Notes: generated from the letters alone by a model not told the origin. A stretch of DNA of 64,000 bases from Saprospiraceae bacterium (GCA_019694295.1 JAIBCG010000007.1:1-64000); one strand, 5' to 3'. Shown: positions 44,623 to 54,545, counted from the stretch's first letter. A program made the numbers and translations.

Positions 44623-44928
44623 ATGAGCCAACCTACAAAATTTATGGTCAAATTTAATCTTACGGAAAACTTTACTGAAGCTCAGTATGACCTTGTGCCT
44701 CAGCAAAGGATGATGGTTGGCGAATTTTTCTCTGAAGGAAAACTTGCCTCCTACACATTATCGCTCGAGTACGGCAAACTTTGGGCAGTAATCAATGCAG
44801 GCAGTGTAATGGAAGTAGTAGAACTCATCAATAAACTTCCGCTCACACAATACATGCAGTACAAGATTTATCCACTCAGCTTTCATCAGACAATGGAAAA
44901 CTCAACTATGACTTTTTCACTTAATTAA
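44623..44928 (+). CDS. Small ferredoxin-fold (muconolactone isomerase/YCII-like) protein
   Basis: About 101 residues from ATG 44623 (MSQPTKFMVKFNL); upstream in-frame starts at 44485 and 44545 add residues that do not fit the fold. The sequence has the beta-alpha-beta pattern of muconolactone delta-isomerase-like or YCII-like proteins, but no catalytic residue is evident, so function is unknown. Its stop overlaps the stop of the convergent metallophosphoesterase gene (shared TTAA, 44925-44928). Confidence 0.65.
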   Translation: MSQPTKFMVKFNLTENFTEAQYDLVPQQRMMVGEFFSEGKLASYTLSLEYGKLWAVINAGSVMEVVELINKLPLTQYMQYKIYPLSFHQTMENSTMTFSLN

Positions 44929-46466
44929 GTTTTCAGGATTTTGTATTTCTGAATCAACTTTTTATTAGCTCGTATTATGAGCAGATATTTGCCGGGTGGT
45001 AGGCTCTTTAGCTCAAAATTGCGTTCGTACTTGCCGGGTGCTTGTGTGGGTAATGCCGTTTTTAACACTTCAACATGATTGTTGTTGTATAGCGAAAATT
45101 CGAGATTCGCCTGAGCGTCAAGTGTATATCCAAAACGTACCTTGCCATCAGCAGAAGCTTTGAGCAATGTGGTTTGTGAAGCATCATCACCTCGTGCTGC
45201 AAGGAGAGTCTCAGCTGATGGTCTTGATTTTTTATCTATTGTATAAACCACATTTCCGGCCATACTCCATAGGTCGACGCCCTCCGGAATTGCAAAAACA
45301 TTGTTAATGTTAAGAGGAACAACCTGATCAGCATTCAAGGTTTTTACTGTGCGGATCTGTATATCGTTTCTATCAACCCATAACCAGTTAAAATGGTTAA
45401 AGCTTCCACTTTCCATTGTCCAAGACTTGTTGCTGTCATTTTTGCGGAGCGGGGCGCCCCATCCACCTTCGCCGAGATAGACGGTACCACCCTGGTCGTC
45501 TCTTATAAATCCTTCATCGGAGCCGGGTCCGCTGTATGGTTTGATAGGGTAGGTGATTTTGGCAAGATGGGCATCAGACTCGATGGCTACACCTACATCG
45601 TATGTCTTAAACAGATTGGACCAATGAATAGCCTGATCGTTTTTATTAGTCTTGATTTTTACATGTGGCCTTATCGGGAAATGATACTGTGTCATTCGCC
45701 AGATAAAATCTTGATCAGCAGCCAGTTGTTCTTGTAGCCAGTCTTTTTGGTCTCCGGCAGCCGATATCAGTGAGTTGAGTGTATAGACACTCAGTAGATT
45801 GCCCCCGAATGCAAGCTTATAGTAAAGATTGGTAAATGGCAGGTCGAATAATTCGATCAGTGTCTTGTTGGAATATTCGTGATTGCCCCTTGATACAACT
45901 ATCGGTGTCATACGCCCATCCTCCGTAATGGTGAGTTGCCAGTCTTCGAGCCATGTTTTCCATTGTGCTGCATTGTCATTGTCGGTCATATCGCCGCCAA
46001 ATAGCACAAAATGCGGATGCAATTTTGAAACCAGCAGATTAGCCTTGCGGCATGCTTCACGCTGATTGCGGCTGTCACCTCCTGCTATGATACTAAGCCT
46101 TGTATCAGCATCATTGGGGGCAGTGCGGAACGATAAACGTCGTGATTGTCCTTCGCTGTCTTTTACTATCAAATAATAGACTGTATTGGGTACTAGATTA
46201 TTAAACCTTACGAACGTATTGCGCATTTCATGGAACACACGTGTGGTATCCGGCATTTTTTTGTACCTGTATTTTGCCACATCATTTCCATGGTCTTTAG
46301 TATCAAAATATACAACAGGCGAAGTGCCGCTGACCTGGTCCCAACCTATGGTCATTGAAGTTGCCGGATCCTGTCGCCACATACACCTGAACTTATCACT
46401 CTTGGCTGAGAGTCCCTTGGCTAAAATAATCGACAAAACAATAAACAAAAAAAATTTTATCCGCAT
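44925..46466 (-). CDS. Secreted metallophosphoesterase (purple acid phosphatase-like)
   Basis: About 513 residues from ATG 46466, which gives a signal peptide ending AKGLSA; the open frame reaches 46589 but would overlap the glyA start. The N-terminal FN3-like domain (about 20-110) is followed by a calcineurin-type phosphoesterase core with GGDSRNQ, FGGDMTDND, SRGNHEYSN and H-containing motifs further on, all as in the purple acid phosphatase family. The final about 60 residues (GKYERNFELKSLPPGKYLLII) resemble a T9SS sorting domain without the YPNP motif. It probably hydrolyses phosphate esters outside the cell. Confidence 0.85.
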   Translation of the reverse strand: MRIKFFLFIVLSIILAKGLSAKSDKFRCMWRQDPATSMTIGWDQVSGTSPVVYFDTKDHGNDVAKYRYKKMPDTTRVFHEMRNTFVRFNNLVPNTVYYLIVKDSEGQSRRLSFRTAPNDADTRLSIIAGGDSRNQREACRKANLLVSKLHPHFVLFGGDMTDNDNAAQWKTWLEDWQLTITEDGRMTPIVVSRGNHEYSNKTLIELFDLPFTNLYYKLAFGGNLLSVYTLNSLISAAGDQKDWLQEQLAADQDFIWRMTQYHFPIRPHVKIKTNKNDQAIHWSNLFKTYDVGVAIESDAHLAKITYPIKPYSGPGSDEGFIRDDQGGTVYLGEGGWGAPLRKNDSNKSWTMESGSFNHFNWLWVDRNDIQIRTVKTLNADQVVPLNINNVFAIPEGVDLWSMAGNVVYTIDKKSRPSAETLLAARGDDASQTTLLKASADGKVRFGYTLDAQANLEFSLYNNNHVEVLKTALPTQAPGKYERNFELKSLPPGKYLLIIRANKKLIQKYKILKT

Positions 46467-46513
46467 GCAAAGTAAATATAAAATAAATAACGTAAACATT
46501 ACTGATAAAAGTC

Positions 46514-46521
46514 TAAATTTG
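46514..46521 (+). promoter_or_regulatory. Candidate -7 promoter box for glyA
   Basis: TAAATTTG matches TAnnTTTG, 41 nt before the glyA ATG. No -33 element is clear. Confidence 0.35.
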
Positions 46522-46562
46522 ATGCCTAATTTTAAATTTATTAACATATCAACATACGACTT

Positions 46563-47840
46563 ATGCAACACGACTACGCGATAGAACAATTACTCAAAGA
46601 TGAACTCAACAGACAAAGGCATGGCCTGGAACTCATAGCTTCAGAAAATTTTACCAGTCTGCAGGTTATGCAGACTATGGGTTCGTGTTTTTCTAATAAA
46701 TATGCTGAAGGATACCCCGGCAAACGATATTATGGTGGTTGTGAAGTAGTTGATAAGGCAGAAACCCTTGCCATCGAAAGGCTAAAAAAGTTATTCGGGG
46801 CAGAATATGCAAACGTACAGCCACATTCAGGTGCTCAAGCCAATGCAGCTGTCTTTTTGGGAGTACTTAAGCCGGGCGACCCAATTCTCGGCTTCGACCT
46901 TTCGCACGGTGGGCACCTTTCTCATGGTTCTCCGGTCAATTTTTCCGGAAAAGTCTATCAGGCAAATTTCTATGGCGTAGAAGAACACAGCGGACTCATC
47001 GATATGGATAAAGTAGAGCAAAAGGCAATGGAGGTAAAGCCAAAGCTCATCATCTGCGGGGCATCTGCTTATTCACGCGATTGGGACTACCAGCGGTTCA
47101 GGTCTATAGCTGATAAGGTTGGTGCGCTGTTGTTGGCTGACATAGCACACCCGGCGGGTCTTATAGCTACCCAGCTACTAAACGATCCGTTGCCACATTG
47201 TCATATCATTACCTCTACCACACACAAAACACTCCGGGGCCCAAGAGGCGGGATCATCATGATGGGCAAAAATTTTGAAAATCCATGGGGGCGTACTACC
47301 AAAGCCGGTAAACCAATCATGATGTCGGACATCCTCAACAGTGCCGTATTCCCAGGTATGCAGGGAGGCCCACTCGAACACATCATTGCAGCCAAAGCAG
47401 TTGCATTCCATGAAGCATTGCAGGATGATTATAAAGATTATACACAGCGTGTTGTAAAAAATGCACAGGCTATGGTAAAGGCACTAATGGAAAAAGGTTA
47501 TAAAATAATATCGGATGGCACCGATAACCACCTCATGCTGATAGATCTTAGAAATAAAGGTGTAACAGGCAAAGTGGCAGAACAGGCATTGGTAAAGGCA
47601 GAACTCACTGTGAATAAAAACATGGTACCATTTGATGACCAGTCACCTATGATTACCTCCGGTATAAGAATCGGCACTGCAGCCATTACCACCCGTGGCC
47701 TTGATGAAAAAGATTGTCATCAGATAGTAAATTGGATCGATCAAGTAATTACCAACGTTGAAAATGATACAACCATCAACAAGGTAAAAGCTGAAATCAA
47801 CGAATTTATGCAACAATACCCATTATACCCTGAGCTTTAA
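46563..47840 (+). CDS. glyA: Serine hydroxymethyltransferase
   Basis: 425 residues, the family length. The PLP-binding lysine is K222 in [13 protein letters not shown], and [15 protein letters not shown] and HPAGLIA are typical substrate-site blocks. It interconverts serine and glycine, making 5,10-methylene-tetrahydrofolate in the cytoplasm. It has its own promoter and is divergent from the metallophosphoesterase. Confidence 0.97.
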   Translation: MQHDYAIEQLLKDELNRQRHGLELIASENFTSLQVMQTMGSCFSNKYAEGYPGKRYYGGCEVVDKAETLAIERLKKLFGAEYANVQPHSGAQANAAVFLGVLKPGDPILGFDLSHGGHLSHGSPVNFSGKVYQANFYGVEEHSGLIDMDKVEQKAMEVKPKLIICGASAYSRDWDYQRFRSIADKVGALLLADIAHPAGLIATQLLNDPLPHCHIITSTTHKTLRGPRGGIIMMGKNFENPWGRTTKAGKPIMMSDILNSAVFPGMQGGPLEHIIAAKAVAFHEALQDDYKDYTQRVVKNAQAMVKALMEKGYKIISDGTDNHLMLIDLRNKGVTGKVAEQALVKAELTVNKNMVPFDDQSPMITSGIRIGTAAITTRGLDEKDCHQIVNWIDQVITNVENDTTINKVKAEINEFMQQYPLYPEL

Positions 47841-47983
47841 TTATAAATAAGTCTTACTATCGGTGCGATTATATTATGTTAAAATATGTCTTTTTTATGC
47901 TTGAATATTGTTATTTTGATACTGTCGGCAACGATTTTTGAAACCAACTTATCTTTAATTTAATAAATGAAAAATTGCGACTT

Positions 47984-50143
47984 ATGAAAAGAATCTTTAC
48001 CTTATCTGTGTTGTATTTTGTTGTAAGTATAGCATTTTCTCAACCCGCATTTCAAAAAAGTGTATTACTGCAGGCAAGCGTACAAAATAACCCTCCGTCT
48101 ATTCAACTTAAATGGAATAAATATACTGAAGCAACCAACTATTATATATATCGCCGTACAAGCATTGCAGCTGCATGGGGCTCACCTTTGGCTACAGTGC
48201 CACCTTCTGATTCAACCTGGACAGATACAAATGTGGCAGTAGGTAAATCTTATGAATACCGTGTTTTTAGAAACGGTAGTGCATACCCTGCCAATGGTTA
48301 TCTAAATGCTGCTATCAACCTGCCGGCAAAGCCCAATAAAGGGAGAATTATCGTTCTGGCTGATTCTGTACTGGTTGCAAAGATTGAACAGGAAATAGCC
48401 AGATATCTTCGCGATTTAACAAGTGAAGGCTGGGTACCTGTTTATCACATAATACCGCGAGAAATGCCTGTACCTGATGTAAAGGCGATTATAACAGCAG
48501 AATATAATATTGACCCAACCAACACAAAATCTCTTTTCCTAATCGGGCACATACCGGTACCTTATAGTGGAGACCTCAACCCAGACGGACACCCGGACCA
48601 CCAGGGTGCATGGCCTGCCGATGTCTATTATGCAGATCTGAATGGTACCTGGACTGACGCATCAATAAATGATGTAAGTGCATCCGATCCAAGGAACAGG
48701 AATATACCTGAAGATGGCAAATTTGATCAAACCATCATCCCGTCTCCGGTCGAACTAGAAACCGGAAGGGTTGACTTTAACAATCTCCCTGCATTTCCTG
48801 ATGATGAGGCTGAGTTGCTCAGAAAATATTTCGACAAAAATCATGCATTTCGTACCAAGGCATTCACGGCCGAAAGACGAGGAGTACTTGAGGATAATTT
48901 CGGAAGTTTTGCTGAAGGTTTTTCTCAGAGTGGTTATAAAAATTTTTCAAGCATGTTTGGTATAAATAATGTGCATGTCAAACCATACAGAAACACACTT
49001 CAGAACGAAAGCTATATGTGGAGCTATGGCTGTGGCGGTGGCAATTACGTTTCTGCTTCCGGCATTAACTCTACCAGCAATCTGGTAACGGATAGTCTGC
49101 AGACAGTTTTCACAATGCTCTTCGGTAGTTATTTCGGCGACTGGGATACTAAGAATAATTTTCTTCGTTCTGCATTGGCCAGTGGCCAGACACTAACCAA
49201 TGCATGGTCGGGCAGGCCGATTTGGCAGTTTCACCACATGGCATTGGGCGAAAGTATTGGCTACTCTGCAAAACTTAGCATGAACAATAATGGCTCTACC
49301 TATGAAGGTGGTTATGGTGCACAGTTTGTACACATAGCACTCATGGGCGATCCTACATTGGTACAATATACTGCACGACCTGTTCAACAGTTGGACATTA
49401 CTGAGCAAAATGGTCATATTCTGTTAAGCTGGAGCAATTACGATGATGCACATTCGGGTTTTGAACTATTCAAACGTTATTCTTCAGCTGAAGCATTTGC
49501 ACTGGTCAGCAGTCTCGAAGCTGATGTTACATCATACATAGATTCTTGTGCCATAAAGGGACAGAATGTTGAGTATTGTGTGCGTGCTCTCATTGACGAG
49601 GCAAGTGCCAGTGGTACTTTCCAGATACTCAGCCCAGGTGCATTAAATAATATTACACCTACGACAGAGAGCCCGGCCGATTTAAGCGTAAGCTATTCTA
49701 TTGCCAATGAGCATGTTACTTTTACAACTACAAGCAATGCTTCCAGTTATCATTGGGATTTTGGTGATGGAAATACCTCGACTGACAAATCACCTTTACA
49801 TTCATACTCCAAGTCAGGTACTTATACAGTAATACTGACCACAACTTTCGAGTGTGTGTCTAAAAAAGACACATTCAGTATCAGTGTAATTCTTACTGGC
49901 GAAACCGACCTCTTAACAACAACGGCGCTCCAACTTTATCCTACAATAGCCAATGACCAGATTCAACTCCATTGGCAGGCATTGTCGGATGTAGAATATA
50001 GTATCATTTCTACGGATGGCAAGTTGGTAAAAAACGGCATTCTCAATCCGGGGCTAACTATACTTAGCGTCAAAGAATTTAATCCTGGCATATACCAAAT
50101 TGTAACTGAAAGCAGAACACTGAGATTTGTAATACAACGATAA
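47984..50143 (+). CDS. T9SS cargo protein with gingipain-like core, FN3 and PKD domains
   Basis: About 719 residues from ATG 47984; the open frame starts at a TTG three codons upstream. Signal peptide ends AFSQ. An FN3-like domain (about 30-105) is followed by a large core (about 110-470) with SLFLIGHIPVPY, YGCGGGNY, FGSYFGDWDTKNN and LMGDPTL, which resembles the C25 (gingipain) fold. A second FN3-like segment, a PKD domain (SYHWDFGDGNTSTDK) and a type A sorting domain (LQLYPTIANDQ) complete it. The usual catalytic histidine and cysteine positions are not recognisable, so it may be an inactive relative. Confidence 0.75.
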   Translation: MKRIFTLSVLYFVVSIAFSQPAFQKSVLLQASVQNNPPSIQLKWNKYTEATNYYIYRRTSIAAAWGSPLATVPPSDSTWTDTNVAVGKSYEYRVFRNGSAYPANGYLNAAINLPAKPNKGRIIVLADSVLVAKIEQEIARYLRDLTSEGWVPVYHIIPREMPVPDVKAIITAEYNIDPTNTKSLFLIGHIPVPYSGDLNPDGHPDHQGAWPADVYYADLNGTWTDASINDVSASDPRNRNIPEDGKFDQTIIPSPVELETGRVDFNNLPAFPDDEAELLRKYFDKNHAFRTKAFTAERRGVLEDNFGSFAEGFSQSGYKNFSSMFGINNVHVKPYRNTLQNESYMWSYGCGGGNYVSASGINSTSNLVTDSLQTVFTMLFGSYFGDWDTKNNFLRSALASGQTLTNAWSGRPIWQFHHMALGESIGYSAKLSMNNNGSTYEGGYGAQFVHIALMGDPTLVQYTARPVQQLDITEQNGHILLSWSNYDDAHSGFELFKRYSSAEAFALVSSLEADVTSYIDSCAIKGQNVEYCVRALIDEASASGTFQILSPGALNNITPTTESPADLSVSYSIANEHVTFTTTSNASSYHWDFGDGNTSTDKSPLHSYSKSGTYTVILTTTFECVSKKDTFSISVILTGETDLLTTTALQLYPTIANDQIQLHWQALSDVEYSIISTDGKLVKNGILNPGLTILSVKEFNPGIYQIVTESRTLRFVIQR

Positions 50144-50195
50144 AGAATTGCTGTATTTTACTACAAACAAACACTACAGCTTGTGGTTTATTCAG

Positions 50196-50203
50196 TACTT
50201 TTG
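50196..50203 (+). promoter_or_regulatory. Candidate -7 box for the 50231-50575 gene
   Basis: TACTTTTG matches TAnnTTTG, 27 nt before the start codon. No -33 element at the usual spacing. Confidence 0.35.
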
Positions 50204-50230
50204 TGCCCTTAGGTAAACGAAATAAAACGA

Positions 50231-50575
50231 ATGGATTCGAAAGAAAAATTATTGCAAATACAGTCCGAACTCGAAGTATTCAAACCATTACTGTCAAAGG
50301 CAACCGAAATGGTGCTGGATGAAGATATTTCGAAATACCCGATTTTTGTGGTACATACCGATACCATCGAAATAGGCATTCCTTTGGTAGAACGCGAACA
50401 GTCTGGCAAGTGGTCTATACATGTATCAACTCTCGAAGAATTTGCTGCCAAACAACTTATTCAGGCAGATAAGGTAGAAGAATTTATAAAAATATACAAA
50501 AACCCAACAGAGGCTCATTGTCTTTTTGTGTTGAGCGACCTTGGGGCACGGTTTATTTTTATTCCTTCACATTGA
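50231..50575 (+). CDS. Short conserved protein of unknown function
   Basis: 114 residues, soluble, with no signal peptide. The N-terminal helix (KEKLLQIQSELEVFKPLLSK) is followed by a beta-alpha-beta pattern (YPIFVVHTDTIEIGI, then WSIHVSTLEEFAA, and CLFVLSDLGARFIFIP). The type looks familiar from Bacteroidota genomes, but I cannot name a family. It stands alone between the T9SS protein and the convergent redox operon. Confidence 0.7.
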   Translation: MDSKEKLLQIQSELEVFKPLLSKATEMVLDEDISKYPIFVVHTDTIEIGIPLVEREQSGKWSIHVSTLEEFAAKQLIQADKVEEFIKIYKNPTEAHCLFVLSDLGARFIFIPSH

Positions 50576-50621
50576 TAGACGAGCTATGGTTTTTTCAATA
50601 GCCCGGTTTGCCTGCAATGGG

Positions 50622-52205
50622 TTAAATGTCATCAAGATTGAGCTTTATGGTTCTTTTAATATTTCCTCTTTGTGAAATATCTTCTGATGCATTCTCCAGG
50701 CTGAGAACGCCTCTTGGGCAGACAGCCACACATATACCACAGCCTACACAAGAAGCCCTCACTACATCCTGGCCATTTTGTGCGTAAGCACGTACATCAA
50801 TGCCCATCTCACAATAAGCGGAACAATTGCCACATGAAATGCATTGGTCACCGTTTACCGTTATCCGGAACCTTGACCTAAACTTCTGAATGATACCCAT
50901 ATAAGCAGCCAACGGACAACCAAACCGACACCACACTCTATTACCCATCAGTGGATAAAAACCAACACCAATAACTCCGGCAAATACAGAACCAATAAGG
51001 AATCCATACCACTTACGGACATCATAAGAATTGAGTGGGCCAATATTAGCCGATCCTGTAAAAAATGTGTACAGAACCAGTAAGGTCATGACAATGACAA
51101 AAATAAGAATAGCATAAATAAGATAACGCTCTATTCGCCAGGCAAACAGCTTTTTATTGGACAATTGCCTGAAAGGGTCACCTGCTGTCTCTGCAAGTGC
51201 ACCACAGCCACATACCCACGAACAGTACCATCGTTTGCCAAAGAACCAAGTGAACACCGGTACGGCTACAAGGAATAGTACAATGCCCCATACTAACATA
51301 AATACACCGATATGCCCACTCTGTAGTAAGGTGTTCAGATTCCATTCAAAGAAAAAATCATACTTCAGAGGCCACATATCTTTAAAGTCGAATCTCGGTT
51401 TGTTGAGGCTTGACAATATCTCAGGTATAATAAAAGCAAAGGCAGTTTGAAAAAACATGACCGAAATAGTCCGGAATATCTGATATCTGTCATGTCGGTA
51501 TCTTATGAGCATTCGTGTGCCCATGACCAAAATGGCGAGTGTGTACATGGCGCCATATAAAAACCATTGACCGGCATTATTGCCATTTAGGCTTCGGCTC
51601 AAAGGGTCTGCCAAGTGTATCCAGCTGGTGATGTATAAAGGAAACCAGTAAAGTACAATATAAAACCCAATCAGAAAACTACCTGTCAACAATCCGAATA
51701 GTCCACGGTTTTGAAAAGATTGTTGCCAAACGCCTGCGTTGTTAGATTCCGGGCTTTCATACAGACCGGTGAAGATATACAGCAAGGCTCCGAGCATCAT
51801 TAACCCGAATGTCATTCGTAGCCACCAACTGCTCTCTACAATAATGCCACCTAACTGTGATGCCAGTGTAAGTTCGAAGATGTATTGGTTGATATCATAC
51901 TCGCTAAGTGGAGCACCATTTTTTTGGATCTCTGATGATGTATTTTTTGTATTCAGGCCTTCAACAATTTTAACATCCCTGAACAGTCGTTCAAGCCGGT
52001 TTACGAATGCTTCACTTGATTCGTATTGCTCTTCAAGCATTTCATAATCGACACTTTTTATCAGTTGTTTATGGTAAGGGTTGACAATAACAGACTCTAC
52101 TACATGTGGCATCAGGGTAAATCTCTGTTCGCGAAGCGCCAGCAGGAAAATGACAAATCCTGTGAGAAAAATCAAAACACCTAATAATTTTATTATTTTC
52201 TTCAC
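50622..52205 (-). CDS. NosR/NapH-like membrane ferredoxin, 4Fe-4S
   Basis: 527 residues. The N-terminal membrane helix and a soluble loop (about 35-125) precede a polytopic membrane domain. Two cysteine motifs of the NosR/NapH type appear, C328-SWV-C332 and C426-RFG-C430-P. They are followed by two ferredoxin clusters (C455, C458, C461, C465 and C486, C489, C492, C496). This predicts transfer of electrons between quinone or NAD(P)H and a periplasmic or cytoplasmic partner. No nos, nap or nir genes are present. The start overlaps the stop of the flavoprotein gene by 4 nt, so the two are translated together. Confidence 0.85.
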   Translation of the reverse strand: MKKIIKLLGVLIFLTGFVIFLLALREQRFTLMPHVVESVIVNPYHKQLIKSVDYEMLEEQYESSEAFVNRLERLFRDVKIVEGLNTKNTSSEIQKNGAPLSEYDINQYIFELTLASQLGGIIVESSWWLRMTFGLMMLGALLYIFTGLYESPESNNAGVWQQSFQNRGLFGLLTGSFLIGFYIVLYWFPLYITSWIHLADPLSRSLNGNNAGQWFLYGAMYTLAILVMGTRMLIRYRHDRYQIFRTISVMFFQTAFAFIIPEILSSLNKPRFDFKDMWPLKYDFFFEWNLNTLLQSGHIGVFMLVWGIVLFLVAVPVFTWFFGKRWYCSWVCGCGALAETAGDPFRQLSNKKLFAWRIERYLIYAILIFVIVMTLLVLYTFFTGSANIGPLNSYDVRKWYGFLIGSVFAGVIGVGFYPLMGNRVWCRFGCPLAAYMGIIQKFRSRFRITVNGDQCISCGNCSAYCEMGIDVRAYAQNGQDVVRASCVGCGICVAVCPRGVLSLENASEDISQRGNIKRTIKLNLDDI

Positions 52206-53548
52206 CTCTTTACATTTTTAAGAAATTTGATGACAGCATTAAGGTTTTTGGCTTTTGCCGGAAGGATTTTCTTTCCTGTTTGCTGAAAATATTGTTCCAA
52301 AACCAAGGGTTCGTATTGTCTGAAAAATTCAGGATCGAAATTGGCTAATGAAAGATCTGCAAGAACGGTAGAGAGCTGTGTTTCTTCAAGTATCCATTTT
52401 TCGCATACTTCGTGTCGGTAACGGATACCCATGAGCCCAAATCCGACGACTTTTTCAGTGCTTTGTTCGTACATAATACGAACAGATTTTTGAGTATCAG
52501 GATGCTGCCAGAAGACGTTGTCATACTCAGTACTTTTTTTGTTAGGTACAAAGCCGTACACCTGATATTCCATCCCGAAAAATTTTGCAGAATTGAACCA
52601 GATGCCAGGCTTATACTTTACAGGATTTCGGCAAATATTGTTAGCTACCAGTTCTCCCATTATTCTTCCTGTGTACCAGACCGGTTCTATACTTTTCCTT
52701 CCGGAGTCAGGTGAGCGTATTTGTGCACAATCACCGGCGGCAAATATGTCGGGATTGTTCGTTTGGAGATATTCATCTACCAGGATACCTTTTTCGGTTG
52801 CTATTCCGGTATCATTCAGCAAGGATATTTGAGGAAGTACACCGGTGGCAATACCTACAAAATCACATTCAATAACATTGTCATCTGTAAGTACAACACT
52901 TTTGACTTTTCCTTCTGCATTGCCTTGTATTTCTCTGACTTCGGTATTCAGCAAGAGCTTTATTCCTTGTTTTTTGATCAAGCTGCCAACCATTTCAGAT
53001 TCTTCATACGGAAGTGTGTTTCTCCAATAACCAGCATCGCGCACTACCATAGTCACCGGTATATTTTTTGAATGGAACATTTCTGCCAGTTCAATGCCAA
53101 TGAGACCACCACCGATGATTACGGCATTACTGATACTTCTGTGGAGATTTGTAATATTTTCAAGATCGCCTTTATGATAAAATCCAGTAACACCATGCAG
53201 CGAAGTTCCGGGTATATCAGGCATATTTACTTTTGAGCCGGTGGCAATTATAAGTTTGTCATAAGAAATTTCAGGTGATCTTTTAAGGTACAGTCGTTTT
53301 TCAAGCACATCGATTCTGGTCACATGGTCAAATACCAGATCTATTTTGTTCTTTTTCCAAAACCAGTTTTCGTAAGGCAACAGATCGGAGAAGCGTAGGT
53401 GGCCCATGAAAGCATACATCATACCGGTTCGGGCAAAAAAGTATTCTGACTCAGCAGAAATCATGGTAATTCTGTGATGTGAATATTTCCTGAGAAATCT
53501 GGCTGCCGTGGTGCCACTTATACCATTACCGATAATTGCGATATGCAT
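52202..53548 (-). CDS. FAD/NAD(P)-dependent oxidoreductase (NDH-2/nitrite reductase NirB-like fold)
   Basis: 448 residues. FAD-binding GNGISG is at residues 7-12, the ATGS motif at 102-105, the NAD(P)-binding GGGLIG at 146-151, and the second FAD motif AGDCA near 270. No redox-active cysteine pair is present, unlike the disulfide reductases, so it resembles NADH:acceptor oxidoreductases. A C-terminal extension of about 100 residues has no recognised domain. It is the first gene of the pair with the NosR/NapH-like ferredoxin, which is its likely electron partner. Confidence 0.88.
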   Translation of the reverse strand: MHIAIIGNGISGTTAARFLRKYSHHRITMISAESEYFFARTGMMYAFMGHLRFSDLLPYENWFWKKNKIDLVFDHVTRIDVLEKRLYLKRSPEISYDKLIIATGSKVNMPDIPGTSLHGVTGFYHKGDLENITNLHRSISNAVIIGGGLIGIELAEMFHSKNIPVTMVVRDAGYWRNTLPYEESEMVGSLIKKQGIKLLLNTEVREIQGNAEGKVKSVVLTDDNVIECDFVGIATGVLPQISLLNDTGIATEKGILVDEYLQTNNPDIFAAGDCAQIRSPDSGRKSIEPVWYTGRIMGELVANNICRNPVKYKPGIWFNSAKFFGMEYQVYGFVPNKKSTEYDNVFWQHPDTQKSVRIMYEQSTEKVVGFGLMGIRYRHEVCEKWILEETQLSTVLADLSLANFDPEFFRQYEPLVLEQYFQQTGKKILPAKAKNLNAVIKFLKNVKR

Positions 53549-53658
53549 AGACAGGTGTTCAAAAAATGTAAAATTTCATTGATGATTAAGTTAATACGAG
53601 AAAAACAGGTAAATAAGCCGTATAAAAAGGTTAAAATTTCCTAAATATTTTCTTTTAA

Positions 53659-53690
53659 TTTGATTAATTCCAAATAGCTGTGTAATTTTG
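53659..53690 (+). promoter_or_regulatory. Bacteroidota-type promoter of a T9SS cargo gene
   Basis: TTTG (53659-53662), a 20-nt spacer and TAATTTTG (53683-53690), close to the TTTG-N19-TAnnTTTG consensus. The next ATG is at 53712, leaving a leader of about 15 nt. Confidence 0.6.
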
Positions 53691-53711
53691 GGGGACTAAT
53701 CAAATCCAATT

Positions 53712-54380
53712 ATGAAAAAAGTTCTACTTGCGTTAAGTTTAATTTTCTCCGGTTCTTATTTATTTGCACAATTGCAGATAAGCCCTTCCAAATTTGATAC
53801 GGTTGTAGATGTATCGATATTTGACATTGACCTTGAGTCGCATGTGACCAATACTGGTGGATCGCCTATTCAGGTCGAATGGACTCGTACCGTTATTGAT
53901 AAGGCAAAAGCTTGGGGTACTTATGTATGTACAGGTATCAATTGTTACCCGCCAAATATTGAATCAGGTGAGTTTGACCTTGCACCCGGAGCATCAGATG
54001 TGTTCCAAATGCATTTCACCCCGGCCAATGTTTCAGGGTATGCGATTGTAGAAATAAAAGTCGTAGAAAAAGGCAATCCGTCTAATTTTGCTATTGCTAC
54101 TTATGATGTCTCAGGCAAAGCAGTTGCTACTTCGAGTGTTAGGGCAGAAGCATTGAGAATATATCCAAACCCTACAACTGAATACTTCAAAATACAGAAC
54201 AATGGTTCGGTTGCTAAAGTGAACATTCTAAACCTTTTGGGCAAAAACATCAAGTCATACAATGGCAATACAGAAAGATTTGACGTGACGGATCTACCTG
54301 CAGGTATGTACATCGTACAAATGATGGATTCAAAAGGTAAGAATATCAAAACAAACAAACTAAGCATTAAAAAACCTTAA
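53712..54380 (+). CDS. Small T9SS cargo protein
   Basis: 222 residues: signal peptide ending YLFAQ, one immunoglobulin-like domain (about 20-140, with LESHVTNTGGSPIQVEW and a pair of cysteines in YVCTGINCYPP), and a type A sorting domain (IYPNPTTEYFKI to KLSIKKP). The passenger domain is too small to be an enzyme of a known type and may be a binding or adhesion module. It has its own promoter and terminator. Confidence 0.85.
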   Translation: MKKVLLALSLIFSGSYLFAQLQISPSKFDTVVDVSIFDIDLESHVTNTGGSPIQVEWTRTVIDKAKAWGTYVCTGINCYPPNIESGEFDLAPGASDVFQMHFTPANVSGYAIVEIKVVEKGNPSNFAIATYDVSGKAVATSSVRAEALRIYPNPTTEYFKIQNNGSVAKVNILNLLGKNIKSYNGNTERFDVTDLPAGMYIVQMMDSKGKNIKTNKLSIKKP

Positions 54381-54412
54381 TGCTCTTACAAATATTAGAA
54401 TTATTGTTTTAT

Positions 54413-54450
54413 AAAAAGGCTTCGGTTAAGAATCATACCGTAGCCTTTTT
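54413..54450 (+). terminator. Rho-independent terminator
   Basis: AAAAAGGCT and AGCCTTTTT form a 9-bp stem, extended by CGGT/ACCG after one mismatch, with a short loop and a T run. It ends the 53712-54380 gene. Confidence 0.8.
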
Positions 54451-54537
54451 ATTATTTTTATATATTAAGTAAGTATTTTTTTGAACATTTTGATGTTAAA
54501 TTTCTTGTATAATCAAAAGAACATCAATCTAATATAT

Positions 54538-54545
54538 TAATTTTG
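54538..54545 (+). promoter_or_regulatory. Candidate -7 box for the cleaved-adhesin/Omp28 gene
   Basis: TAATTTTG matches TAnnTTTG, 36 nt before the ATG at 54582. The -33 region has no good TTTG at the standard distance. Confidence 0.42.

Noticed and set aside
46467-46589. Longer N terminus of the metallophosphoesterase
   Set aside because: It overlaps the glyA start and would bury the signal peptide; ATG at 46466 fits better.
50622-53548. Denitrification locus
   Set aside because: The NosR/NapH-like protein suggested it, but no nosZ, nap, nir or nor gene is in the window.
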